Below are positions 24,088 through 32,419 of a stretch of 64,000 bases of DNA, piece after piece. Numbering within the stretch: position 1 is the stretch's first letter; every line of letters starts with the position of its first letter. The notes below the pieces were generated by a model, which was not told the origin of the DNA, made no database searches, and worked only from the letters and a program-made list of their open reading frames with translations. The position numbers and the translations under genes are program-made. The stretch comes from Ralstonia mannitolilytica (GTDB taxonomy: Bacteria; Pseudomonadota; Gammaproteobacteria; Burkholderiales; Burkholderiaceae): positions 1-64,000 of the forward strand of contig NZ_CAJPVG010000001.1 in assembly GCF_905397375.1 (NCBI RefSeq). The letters run 5' to 3'.

Positions 24088-27000
24088 GTGACGAGACTCA
24101 AGACGCAAACATTCTCGGCGGTTGAGACGATGCAGCAGATCCATGACACGGCCTACCCAATGCTGCCGGCCGAACTGGGGGAAACGGAACTGGCCACGGT
24201 GTTCACCCCGAGCCCGGCCGAAATCCGCTTTGTTGCCGACCAGTATCGGCAAGCGCCCACGCGCGCGCTGATCCTCGTCCAGCTCAAGCTGTACCAGCGG
24301 CTGGGCTACTGCCCGCCAGTTTCGGGCGTTCCGACGGCCATCGTGCATCACGTGTGTTCGGTGCTGCGCATCCGCCCACTGCTGCGCAGCGTGCTGGCAC
24401 GATACGACCGTTCAGGAAGCAAATCCCGCCACCAAAAGCTCCTGCGCGACTTTATCGGCATTCGCACCACGGACGCGCAGACACACGCGTGGCTTGCCGA
24501 TGTGGCCGCGCACGCGGCGCGCATCAAAACGGAACTGCCTGACATCATCAACGTCCTGATCGAGGAGCTGATCCGGCACCGCTATGAATTGCCGCCGCTG
24601 GCCGCGCTGACCAGGATCGCTGCCCACGCCCGCAGTCAGGTCAACGAAACCATCTACCGCACGATCGTCGAGGCGCTGGGGCCCGACCTGATCGTCAGAA
24701 TCGATGCGCTCTTCGACAACCGTGGCGGGCGCACCGGCTGGGATCAGGTCAAACGGGAACCCAAGCGGCCCGCGCCACGGGAGATCGCCGGGTTCCTCAA
24801 GCACATCGAGGCGCTGCGTGTCTTGGCTGATGGCATGCCGGTGGCACCGGAGATCCTCACCGCGCCAAAGTGCACGCAGTTGGTCACGGAAGCGCGCGCC
24901 CTGGATGTCCAGGAAATGCGGTCGCTCAAGCCCACCAAGCGCTATGCGTTGGCTGTCCTGTTCATCCTTGCGCAGTTGCAAAAAGCACTGGACGACGTGG
25001 CCGAGATCTTCATCAAGACGGTGCGCAACCTGGAACATACGGCCGAATTGCGCCTGCAGCAGTACCAATTAGCGCACGCGGACCAGCTTGAGGCCCTGGT
25101 CGGTCAGTTTCGAGACGTGCTCGGTGTGCTGCAGGACGACACGCTGCCGGCGGAAGCCCGTGTCGCGAAGATGCGCGCGGCGCTGGGCGGCGATCCCGAT
25201 GGGGTACTGACCCGCTGCAATGAACACATCGCCTACGCGGGAAACCATACGTTTCCCTTCATGCTGCGTCCGTATCGGAACCTGCGGGCGCTGCTGTTCC
25301 AGTGCCTCGATCTGCTATCGCTCAGGGCCAGCTCGCAAGACGATGCGCTCCTGCGAGCGCTGGACTGGATGCGCAGCTACAGGACCTCGCACCGCGAATA
25401 CCTGATGCTCAGCGACCGTGACGCGGCCAACCTACCGCTGGGCTGGATACCGGACAAGTGGGAGAAGCCGATTTTCCCGAATGGCAAGAGCGGCCGGCTG
25501 ATGCACCGCAAGTACTTCGAGCTGTGCGTATTCAGCCAAATCATGCGGGAGTTGAAATCGGGTGACATCTATGTGGAGAACAGTGACCAGTACGACGATC
25601 CACGTGTGCACCAGGTGTCGTGGGAGGAGTTCCGGGCGGAACTACCGCGCTACAGCGAGCTGGTCAATTTCCCGGTCGACGGCAAGGCATTCGTCCAGGC
25701 GTTGAAAGAAGAATTGGGTACGCTCGCTGACGCGGTGGACTCTGAGTTCCCTGCCAACGACCATGTGGAGATCAGCGAACAGGGGCTCATCCTGCATCGG
25801 CTGGAGAAAGATCCCGATCCGCCCAACAAGCTGCTGATCGATCAGGCCATCACCGCGTCGATGCCACCGGTGAGCATTCTGGACATCCTGATCGAGACCG
25901 AGCGGTGGCTCGACTTGCACAAGCTGTTCGGTCCGCTGTCGGGGTTCGAAGCCAAGATCGACGATCCGCGCAAGCGGTTCATCACAACGCTGTTCTGTTA
26001 TGGCTGCAATCTCGGACCGAGCCAGACCGCGCGCTCGGTGAAGAACCTGAGCCGCAAGCAGGTCGCCTGGCTGAATCTGCGACACGTCACCGAGGAGCGC
26101 CTGGACAAAGCCATCGTGCAGGTCATCAATGCCTACAACCGGTTCGCTTTGCCGAAGTTCTGGGGTTCCGGCAAGCGGGTGTCGGCCGACGGCACGAAGT
26201 GGAACCTCTACGAGCAGAACCTGCTGTCGGAATATCACATCCGGTACGGTGGCTATGGCGGCATCGGTTACTACCATGTCTCCGACATGTACATCGCGCT
26301 GTTCAGCCACTTCATTCCCTGCGGCGTGCACGAGGCCGTCTACATCCTGGATGGGTTGCTCAAGAATGCCTCCAGCGTGCAGCCCGACACCGTCCATGGC
26401 GACACGCAGGCGCAGAGCGGGCCGGTGTTCGGCTTGGCACATCTACTGGGGATCAACCTGATGCCGCGCATCCGAAACATCAAGGATCTGGTGTTCTACA
26501 AGGCCGACCGGCGCCGGCGCTACAAAAACATCGATTCGCTGTTCCGGGGCACCATCGACTGGGCACTGATCGAGCGGCATTTCCCGGACATGCTGCGCGT
26601 GGCCATCTCGATTAAGGTCGGCCGTATGACGCCGTCGACGATCCTCCGGCGCCTCGGCTCCGAGAGCCGCAAGAACAAGCTGTACTTCGCTTTCCGAGAG
26701 TTGGGCCGCGTCATCCGTACGATGTTCCTGCTGAAGTACATCAGCAACCCCGACATGCGACGGGCCATCCATGCGGCCACCAACAAGAGCGAGCAGTTCA
26801 ACGACTACGCGCAGTGGCTGATGTTCGGGGGAGAGGGCGTCATCGCCGAGAACATCCGGCACGAGCAGCGCAAGGTCATCAAGTACAACCAACTCGTGGC
26901 CAACATGGTCATCCTGTACAACGTGCAGTGGATGTCGCGCAAGCTCAAGGAGCTTCAGGAGAAGGGGTTGCCGATCGACGCCGAAGTGCTGAAGGTGCTG

Positions 27001-27114
27001 TCGCCTTACCGGAAGGACCACATCAACCGGTTCGGCGATTACTTGATGGACCTGCACAAGAAGGTGCCGCCGCTTGATCCGACGATCGATTTCTCTTTCA
27101 AATCAGCCGCTTAG
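24088..27114 (+). CDS. tnpA: Tn3-family transposase TnpA
   Basis: A 1008-residue transposase with an N-terminal DUF4158-like DNA-binding part and a C-terminal DDE domain. The catalytic acids are visible in RVSADGTKWNLYEQN (first Asp), DTVHGDTQAQSGPVFGLAHL (second Asp) and NKSEQFNDYAQWLMFGGEG (Glu). Other family marks are LGINLMPRIRNIKDLVFYKA and YNVQWMSRKLKELQEKG. It carries out replicative transposition to a cointegrate. No resolvase gene adjoins it. The start is a GTG at 24088, with an ATG at 24130 as an alternative. The frame is intact. Confidence 0.93.
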   Translation: MTRLKTQTFSAVETMQQIHDTAYPMLPAELGETELATVFTPSPAEIRFVADQYRQAPTRALILVQLKLYQRLGYCPPVSGVPTAIVHHVCSVLRIRPLLRSVLARYDRSGSKSRHQKLLRDFIGIRTTDAQTHAWLADVAAHAARIKTELPDIINVLIEELIRHRYELPPLAALTRIAAHARSQVNETIYRTIVEALGPDLIVRIDALFDNRGGRTGWDQVKREPKRPAPREIAGFLKHIEALRVLADGMPVAPEILTAPKCTQLVTEARALDVQEMRSLKPTKRYALAVLFILAQLQKALDDVAEIFIKTVRNLEHTAELRLQQYQLAHADQLEALVGQFRDVLGVLQDDTLPAEARVAKMRAALGGDPDGVLTRCNEHIAYAGNHTFPFMLRPYRNLRALLFQCLDLLSLRASSQDDALLRALDWMRSYRTSHREYLMLSDRDAANLPLGWIPDKWEKPIFPNGKSGRLMHRKYFELCVFSQIMRELKSGDIYVENSDQYDDPRVHQVSWEEFRAELPRYSELVNFPVDGKAFVQALKEELGTLADAVDSEFPANDHVEISEQGLILHRLEKDPDPPNKLLIDQAITASMPPVSILDILIETERWLDLHKLFGPLSGFEAKIDDPRKRFITTLFCYGCNLGPSQTARSVKNLSRKQVAWLNLRHVTEERLDKAIVQVINAYNRFALPKFWGSGKRVSADGTKWNLYEQNLLSEYHIRYGGYGGIGYYHVSDMYIALFSHFIPCGVHEAVYILDGLLKNASSVQPDTVHGDTQAQSGPVFGLAHLLGINLMPRIRNIKDLVFYKADRRRRYKNIDSLFRGTIDWALIERHFPDMLRVAISIKVGRMTPSTILRRLGSESRKNKLYFAFRELGRVIRTMFLLKYISNPDMRRAIHAATNKSEQFNDYAQWLMFGGEGVIAENIRHEQRKVIKYNQLVANMVILYNVQWMSRKLKELQEKGLPIDAEVLKVLSPYRKDHINRFGDYLMDLHKKVPPLDPTIDFSFKSAA

Positions 27115-27144
27115 ACTCATTCTGGCGGAAATTTTACGAATCCC
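27110..27144 (-). repeat. Tn3-family terminal inverted repeat (right end)
   Basis: A 35-bp repeat read from 27144 to 27110. Tip GGGATTCG, inner end GAGTCTAAG. The tnpA stop codon (27112-27114) lies within it. Partner repeat not found. Confidence 0.65.
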
Positions 27145-27667
27145 GGCCGACCCTCTGTATTGGACGTATGACTGGTACCGCGACGCGTTGCAGCACCTGG
27201 CCGGCATGCCCGTCACGGTCAAGGCGAAACCGATGGAAGGCCCGCGACAGCCGCTCGAAACTGCGGCAATTGAGCGCACGTGGAACGCTTTCCTTGCCAA
27301 CGCGTCGAACTATGGAACCGCCACCCTGCGTATCGACGATGCTCGCAGCGGCAAGGTCGATATCAACTGGCTGCCCGCCGATGCTCCGCATGACCGGGCC
27401 TTCAACCGCTTGACGCTAGACGCCGGCACCGGCGCCGTCATCCGCAACGAATCCTTCGCCGACAAGCCGCCGATGCAACGCCTGCGGGCGGGCATGTTGC
27501 CGCTCCATAATGGACGCTACTTCGGGCCGATCGGCATCGTGCTAGTGTGCATCGGAGCATTGATGCTGCCGGTGTTTGCGGCAACGGGGTGGTGGCTCTA
27601 TCTGGATCGGCGCCGACGCGCCCAACCGCAGCGCAGACAGGCATCTGCAGCGACACGTCCTTGCTGA
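27145..27667 (+). pseudogene. PepSY-domain membrane protein, C-terminal fragment cut by the Tn3 element
   Basis: The coding frame starts right after the Tn3 end with DPLYWTYDWYRDALQ and continues through a PepSY-like part (NAFLANASNYGTATLRIDDA, VDINWLPADAPHDRAFNRLT) to PPMQRLRAGMLPLHNGRYFG, followed by a membrane segment and LYLDRRRRAQ. This matches the C-terminal third of PepSY-associated membrane proteins (iron-regulated type). The N-terminal part is missing, and the apparent upstream start lies inside tnpA in another frame. The product is therefore not expected to be functional. Confidence 0.75.
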
Positions 27668-27722
27668 CAACGTAGGGGCGTAGACGCGATGCCAAGCGCC
27701 TCAACACAACAAGGACAAGACC

Positions 27723-28265
27723 ATGGTGATCGAGAAATCCCGCAACCTTTGCCTGCGCCCGCTGGAGCGCAATGACCTGCGCTTCGTACACGAGCTCAAC
27801 AACGACGCAAAGATCATGCGTTACTGGTTCGAAGAGCCGTACGAAACCTTCACCGAACTCTCGCAACTGTACGACCGCCACGTGCACGACCAGCGCGAGC
27901 GCCGCTTCATCTGCGAAAACGATGCCGGCGAGGCGGTCGGGCTGGTCGAGCTGATGGAACTGAACTACATCCACCGCCGCGGCGAATTCCAGATCATCAT
28001 CGCGCCGGGCTGGCAGGGCCGCGGTTATGCCTCCACGGCAACGCGCCTGGCCATCGACTACGCCTTCATGGTGCTGAACCTGCACAAGCTGTATCTCGTG
28101 GTGGACGTGAAGAACGAAAAGGCGATCCACATCTACGAGAAATGCGGCTTTCACCGCGAGGGCGAACTCGTCGAAGAGTTCTTCAGCAACGGCGTGTATC
28201 ACAACGCGCTGCGCATGTGCGCATTCCAGCGCGACTACGTGGCCTCGCAGGCTGCGCGCAACTGA
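27723..28265 (+). CDS. speG: Spermidine N1-acetyltransferase SpeG
   Basis: A 180-residue GNAT acetyltransferase. The sequence is collinear with E. coli SpeG, with LRPLERNDLRFVHELNND, MRYWFEEPYETFTELS, IHRRGEFQIIIAPGWQGRGY (acetyl-CoA binding loop), LNLHKLYLVVDVKNEKAIHI and GELVEEFFSNGVYHNALRMC. It transfers acetyl from acetyl-CoA to spermidine and lowers toxic polyamine levels. In SpeG the enzyme is a dodecamer with allosteric polyamine sites, and the acidic residues of that part are kept. The start ATG at 27723 follows a purine-rich AAGGACAAG. Confidence 0.92.
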   Translation: MVIEKSRNLCLRPLERNDLRFVHELNNDAKIMRYWFEEPYETFTELSQLYDRHVHDQRERRFICENDAGEAVGLVELMELNYIHRRGEFQIIIAPGWQGRGYASTATRLAIDYAFMVLNLHKLYLVVDVKNEKAIHIYEKCGFHREGELVEEFFSNGVYHNALRMCAFQRDYVASQAARN

Positions 28266-28279
28266 CGCCCGCCCACACC

Positions 28280-28311
28280 ACGGCGGCCTGGCCGAGGGGC
28301 TAGGCCGTCGT
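28280..28311. terminator. Hairpin between convergent speG and the ArsR-type gene
   Basis: Two 14-base arms (28280-28293 and 28298-28311) pair at 12 positions around a 4-base loop. The right arm overlaps the stop codon of the ArsR-type gene. There is no U-tract, so it may act as a weak bidirectional terminator or as mRNA end protection. Confidence 0.4.
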
Positions 28312-29016
28312 CAGCCAGGCTGGCAGCTCGCGCTGCCCAGCCTCGGTCACTGCAAGCGCGCGCGAATGCTTCTGGCGCGCGAGCCAACCCAGCGCAATGC
28401 AGCGCTCGGCCACAGCGGCTCCGAGTGCACCGGCCAGATGCGGCCGGCGCTCGCTCCAGTCCATGCAACCGTAAGCAAGGCGACGGCGCCCCGCGCGCAG
28501 TGCAGCCACGTCGATGCCGATGGCGGCAAATGCGTGCGCTCCAGCCGGCGTGACGTCGTATTCGGCATGGGTGTCGTCTTGCTGCACGATCCAGCCGCGC
28601 GCGAGCAGCCGCGCAGACACGTCCGTACCCAGTTCTCCCGCCAGATGGTCGTAGCACAGCCGTGCGGCACGCAGGTTCTCGGGGACGGTCGAGCGGCGTG
28701 GGTCGGCCGGCTTTTCCGGCGCCACGACCAGCAGCGATTCGATCAGCTCTGCCACGGCAGGCGAGCGCAGCCCGAAGTACTTGTAGCGCCCGCTCGCGAG
28801 GGACGTGATGAGCGCGTCCGCCTCCAGCCGCCTCAGGTGCGCACTGGCCGTCGCGGGTTCCACGCCGGCTCCGTAGGCGAGTTCCTTGGCGGTCAGCGAG
28901 CGGCCCTCCATCAACAACAGCAGCATGCGGATGCGGGTCGGGTCACCGATGGTGGCCGCTAGCCGGCCGATATCGGGTTGCGTGGCCGCCAATGCGGCGG
29001 TGGACGATGCGGTCAT
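28300..29016 (-). CDS. ArsR-type winged-helix transcriptional regulator
   Basis: A 238-residue regulator. The N-terminal winged helix (IGDPTRIRMLLLLMEGRSLT, AKELAYGAGVEPATASAHLR then RLEADALITSLASGRYKYF) is ArsR-like. The C-terminal part (RAARLCYDHLAGELGTDVSA, CMDWSERRPHLAGALGAAV, WLARQKHSRALAVTEAGQRE) is found in a larger subfamily (YdfF-like) with an extra domain. No Cys metal site of the ArsR/SmtB kind is visible. The ATG at 29016 is preferred to 29055. It is divergent from the P450 pair, whose control it may serve. Confidence 0.82.
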   Translation of the reverse strand: MTASSTAALAATQPDIGRLAATIGDPTRIRMLLLLMEGRSLTAKELAYGAGVEPATASAHLRRLEADALITSLASGRYKYFGLRSPAVAELIESLLVVAPEKPADPRRSTVPENLRAARLCYDHLAGELGTDVSARLLARGWIVQQDDTHAEYDVTPAGAHAFAAIGIDVAALRAGRRRLAYGCMDWSERRPHLAGALGAAVAERCIALGWLARQKHSRALAVTEAGQRELPAWLTTA

Positions 29017-29123
29017 GGTTCGATGCAGACCAAACTGTTGGCGCGTGACAGGCACGCGGCCGGTTCAGACAATGGGAGCCATCTTACTCCCGCCCCTGCT
29101 GTCCGACTGCACGCTGCCTCGCC

Positions 29124-30252
29124 ATGGACATTGCCATCGCCCCACCCATCGACGCGCTGCAAGCCGTCACGCATGCCGATCCCGCGCCCTATTACGCGCA
29201 GCTTGCCGCCACGCGTGCATTCTTCTTCGATGCCGCGCTGGGCTGGTGGGTCGCCGCCAGCGCCAAGGCGGTGGACACCGTGCTCGGCAGCGATGCCTGC
29301 CGCGTACGGCCCGCCGATGAACCCGTGCCAAACGCGGTGGCTGCCTCGCCCGCAGGCGCATTCTTCGGCCGGCTCGTGCGCCAGATCGACGGCCCCGAGC
29401 ACGGCATGCGCAAGGCCATCGTGATGGCCGCGCTCGGCAAGCTGGACACCTCGGCACTGGCAGCGCGCGCGCCGCCAGGCCTATGCCGCGCTGCCTGATA
29501 CGGCGCAGCTCGATGCCGCCCTGGCTCGGGACGCGCACTTTCGCGTGCCGCTGGCCACGATGGCGCAGACTCTGCTCGGCGATGCTGCCGATGCGCCGGC
29601 ATGCCACGCCGACATCGCTGCCTATCTCGCAGCACTGGGCCCTGCCCCAGATGCCGCTTCTGTCGCCCAGGCCGACGCGGCCGTCCGGCGCCTGCATGGC
29701 CGCTTCGAAGGCTCGCCGCTCGTTGCCGGCAATGATGATGCCGAGGTCGACAACCTCGCTGCCCTGCTTGCGCAGACCTATGACGCCTGCGCGGGGCTGC
29801 TCGGCAACTGCATCGTCGCGCTGTCGCGCCATGCGGCCTTGCGCACACGGCTGCGCGCCCAGCCCGGTGCCGTTGAACCGTTCGTGCGGGAAGTGCTGCG
29901 TCACGACGCACCGGTGCAGAACACGCGCCGCTTTGTCCAGCGCGACGTCCAGTTGCTGGGCCAGCACGTGCAGGCCGGCCAACGGATTCTCGTGCTGCTG
30001 GCCGCCGCCAACGTGGACGCCGCCGTGAACCCGGCGCCGCTGCGTTTCGATATCGACCGCCCCGCACCGCGCCTGTGGACGTTCGGCGCCGGCGTACACC
30101 GCTGCCCCGCCGAAACGCTGGCCACCATCATCGCGCGCGAAACGGTGCGGCACCTGCTCGGCCTGCCGGGCATCGATCGGTGGCTTGGCAATCTCGGCGA
30201 GGTGACCTATCGCGCCTCGCCCAACGCCCGCATCCCGGTGTTCAGCGCCTGA
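29124..30252 (+). pseudogene. Cytochrome P450 with a frameshift at a GC dinucleotide run
   Basis: The first frame (29124-29498) encodes the P450 N-terminus (DPAPYYAQLAATRAFFFDAA) and then goes out of phase. Coding continues in the +1 frame with RRQAYAALPDTAQ and reaches the K-helix (EVLRH, the ExxR motif) and the heme loop FGAGVHRCPAETLA with the Cys ligand, ending at 30252. The shift falls in the (GC)5 run at 29464-29473, where a sixth GC unit would restore a protein of about 376 residues. The I-helix has ACAGLLGN without the usual Thr. The gene is either a pseudogene, phase variable, or affected by a sequencing error. Confidence 0.8.
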
Positions 30253-30285
30253 GATGCGGATCACTCCTCCAACAAAGGACTCGCC

Positions 30286-30630
30286 ATGATCGCCGTCATC
30301 TTTGAAGTCGTACCTGCGCCGGGCCAGCGTGATGCTTACCTGAACCTTGCCGCGCATCTGAAGCCGCTGCTGGAGCAGGTGGACGGCTTCATCTCGGTGG
30401 AGCGCTTCCAGAGCATTGCGAACCCCGACAAGATGCTGTCGCTGTCGTTCTTTCGCGATGAAGAGGCCGTCCGTGCGTGGCGCAACCTCGAGCAACACCG
30501 TCAGGCCCAGCACGCCGGCCGCGAGCGCGCCTTTGCCGACTACCGCCTGCGCATCGCCCACGTGGTGCGCGACTACGGCATGACCGAACGCGACGAGGCG
30601 CCCACAGACAGCCGCGCGGCGCACACCTGA
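30286..30630 (+). CDS. ABM-domain (antibiotic biosynthesis monooxygenase) protein
   Basis: A 114-residue protein with the dimeric ferredoxin-like ABM fold: MIAVIFEVVPAPGQRDAYLN, then LLEQVDGFISVERFQSIANP, MLSLSFFRDEEAVRAWRNLE and HRQAQHAGRERAFADYRLRI. Members oxidise aromatic or quinol substrates without cofactors, or degrade heme (the pattern NxxW with His is not clearly present). It lies 33 bases after the P450 gene and probably forms a two-gene operon with it. The ATG at 30286 has AAAGGA upstream. Confidence 0.8.
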   Translation: MIAVIFEVVPAPGQRDAYLNLAAHLKPLLEQVDGFISVERFQSIANPDKMLSLSFFRDEEAVRAWRNLEQHRQAQHAGRERAFADYRLRIAHVVRDYGMTERDEAPTDSRAAHT

Positions 30631-30779
30631 GCAGGCTCCCGCGGGCGATGTGACGCCATTTGCCCTTGCCGGGCATCGACTTTGCTACGTCGTTTCAGAG
30701 ACAGCATGCCGCTGCGCGCCCTGCTGCCGTATCGCAGGGGCCGCTCGCCTGCATGCGCAACGATTGCAAAGGAATTGTC

Positions 30780-31934
30780 ATGTCTACCCCTTTTCACGAG
30801 GCTGAGCGTGAACCGCAAGTCGCTCCACCACGGACCGTGCAGAGCCCGGTGCGGTATGCCGTGGTCGGCGCCGGCTGGATTTCGCAGGCCGCTTTCCTGC
30901 CTGGCGTGGCGCAAAGCGGCAACTCCGTCGTCACCGCGCTGGTCACGGGCGACTCGGCCAAGGCCACCGCGCTGGCCAGGCGCTACGGCATCAAGCACGT
31001 GCACGGCTATGCCGACTACGAGCAACTGCTCAGCGCCGGCGAGGTGGACGCCATCTACCTCGCCCTGCCCAACGACATGCACCGGCAATACGCGCTGCCC
31101 GCCTTGCAGCGCGGCATCCACGTCCTGCTCGAGAAGCCCATGGCCACGAGCGAGGCCGATTGCGAAGCGATGATCGACGCGGCCCGCAGCGGCAATGCCA
31201 AGCTGATGATCGCGTATCGCCTGCACTTCGAGCCCGCCACGCTGGCCGCCATCGAGCTGGTGCGCTCGGGCAAGCTGGGGCGCATCCGCGCATTCTCGGC
31301 CATGTTCAGCCAGTCCGTCGCGCCGTCCAACCATCGCGCGAGCCACGGCTACTGGGCCGGGCCGGTGTCGGACATGGGCGTCTACCCCATCAACGCGGTA
31401 CGCAACCTTTTTGGCGAGGAGCCGGTTGAAGTCTCGGCCTGCGGTGTGCGCGACCCCGACCTTCCCTTCAACTTCGACGACACCGTCAGCGTGACGCTGC
31501 GCTTTGCCGACCACCGCATCGCGCAGTTCGTGGTCTGCTACAGCGGCGCGAACATCGACCAGTACCGGATTCTCGGCACCAAGGGCGATCTGGAGGTCTC
31601 ACCCGGCTTCACGTTTGGCGTGGGCTTGCGGCACCACCTGACGCTCGACGGCAGCACGCAGGAACAGGTGTTCGAATCGACCGACCAGTTTGGCGGCGAG
31701 CTGCAGTACTTCTCCGATTGCATTCTGAACAACCGCGAGCCCGAACCCAACGGCGAGGAAGGCCTGGCAGACGTGCGCGTGCTCGCCGCCATCGAGCGTG
31801 CGCTGGAATCGGGCCAGCCGCAAAACCTGGGGCCTTTCCAGCGCCAGCGCCGCATGGAGGCGTCGCAGGTGCGCAAGCTGCCGCCCGTTCCGGCACCGGA
31901 ACTCGTGGATGCGGCCGAGCCGAGCAAAGGATAA
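30780..31934 (+). CDS. Gfo/Idh/MocA-family oxidoreductase
   Basis: A 384-residue NAD(P)-dependent sugar-type dehydrogenase. The N-terminal Rossmann fold is visible (RYAVVGAGWISQAAFLPGVA), then AIYLALPNDMHRQYALPALQ and the conserved EKPMATSEADCEAMI with the EKP motif. The C-terminal domain has RASHGYWAGPVSDMGVYPIN. Such proteins resemble glucose-fructose oxidoreductase and related enzymes. The substrate cannot be named. The ATG at 30780 follows AAAGGA. An upstream in-frame start at 30660 would add 40 untypical residues. The C-terminal tail is followed by a terminator. Confidence 0.85.
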   Translation: MSTPFHEAEREPQVAPPRTVQSPVRYAVVGAGWISQAAFLPGVAQSGNSVVTALVTGDSAKATALARRYGIKHVHGYADYEQLLSAGEVDAIYLALPNDMHRQYALPALQRGIHVLLEKPMATSEADCEAMIDAARSGNAKLMIAYRLHFEPATLAAIELVRSGKLGRIRAFSAMFSQSVAPSNHRASHGYWAGPVSDMGVYPINAVRNLFGEEPVEVSACGVRDPDLPFNFDDTVSVTLRFADHRIAQFVVCYSGANIDQYRILGTKGDLEVSPGFTFGVGLRHHLTLDGSTQEQVFESTDQFGGELQYFSDCILNNREPEPNGEEGLADVRVLAAIERALESGQPQNLGPFQRQRRMEASQVRKLPPVPAPELVDAAEPSKG

Positions 31935-31944
31935 GGAAAAGAAA

Positions 31945-31968
31945 ACGCCCGCAACGAACAGCGGGCGT
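31945..31968. terminator. Terminator between convergent genes
   Basis: An 8-bp perfect stem, ACGCCCGC (31945-31952) with GCGGGCGT (31961-31968) and an 8-base loop. On the reverse strand it is followed by TTTTCTTTT, so it ends the small membrane-protein gene; on the forward strand it lies 10 bases after the oxidoreductase stop. Confidence 0.72.
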
Positions 31969-31973
31969 GGGGG

Positions 31974-32261
31974 TTACAGCTTGATGCGCTGCATGGCGTC
32001 GCGCATGCGCAGGCGCGTGGAAACGTCGGAGTTGTTGCTGCCGGAGCCGTCGGTTTCCATGGCGTTGTCGCAGCGCAGTTCCGTGGCCTCGCCGCTGTCG
32101 GTCAGCGCGCAGACGCGGTGGGTCCAGCGGTCCCACACGAACACATCGCTGCCGGCCTCGCCCGAGAGCAGCGGCTCGAAACGGTACATCCACAAGTAGC
32201 CGATACCCAGCAGGGTAAAGACCAAGATCGCCATCCAGGACGCTTTGATTCGGCGTCGCAT
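31974..32261 (-). CDS. Small single-span membrane protein (95 residues)
   Basis: The product begins MRRRIKASWMAILVFTLLGI, with a basic start and one membrane segment, followed by a periplasmic part of about 65 residues that has two cysteines (VCALTDSGEATELRC), which might form a disulfide. I chose the ATG at 32261, because GAGGAG lies 8 bases before it but only 2 bases before the alternative ATG at 32267. No family recognised. It follows the fusion P450 gene by about 160 bases on the same strand and has its own terminator. Confidence 0.6.
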   Translation of the reverse strand: MRRRIKASWMAILVFTLLGIGYLWMYRFEPLLSGEAGSDVFVWDRWTHRVCALTDSGEATELRCDNAMETDGSGSNNSDVSTRLRMRDAMQRIKL

Positions 32262-32419
32262 TGTCATTTCTCCTCGCGGAGCCGCTGCGCCGGACGCGTC
32301 AGACTGTGCGTCGCCAAGCCAAAAGCGCTGTGCTCCGAGTGGCGAATCGTAACATGGGCCCTTGCCGCGCCCGCCCACGCCCGGCGCGGTGATGCGGCAG
32401 CGCGACACCATCAGGCGCA

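Larger units (their letters stand above)
24088..27144 (+). mobile_element. Tn3-family transposon, transposase end (left end not found)
   Basis: The transposase gene is followed at once by a recognisable right end. At 27144 the reverse strand begins GGGATTCGTAAAATTTCC and at 27110 ends TCTAAG, the GGG...TAAG layout of Tn3-family terminal repeats. The tnpA stop lies inside this repeat, as usual in the family. To the right, sequence switches into the middle of a PepSY protein gene, which fixes the border. I found no convincing matching repeat between 23880 and 24088, so the element may be larger than tnpA, or its left end decayed or deleted. Confidence 0.72.
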
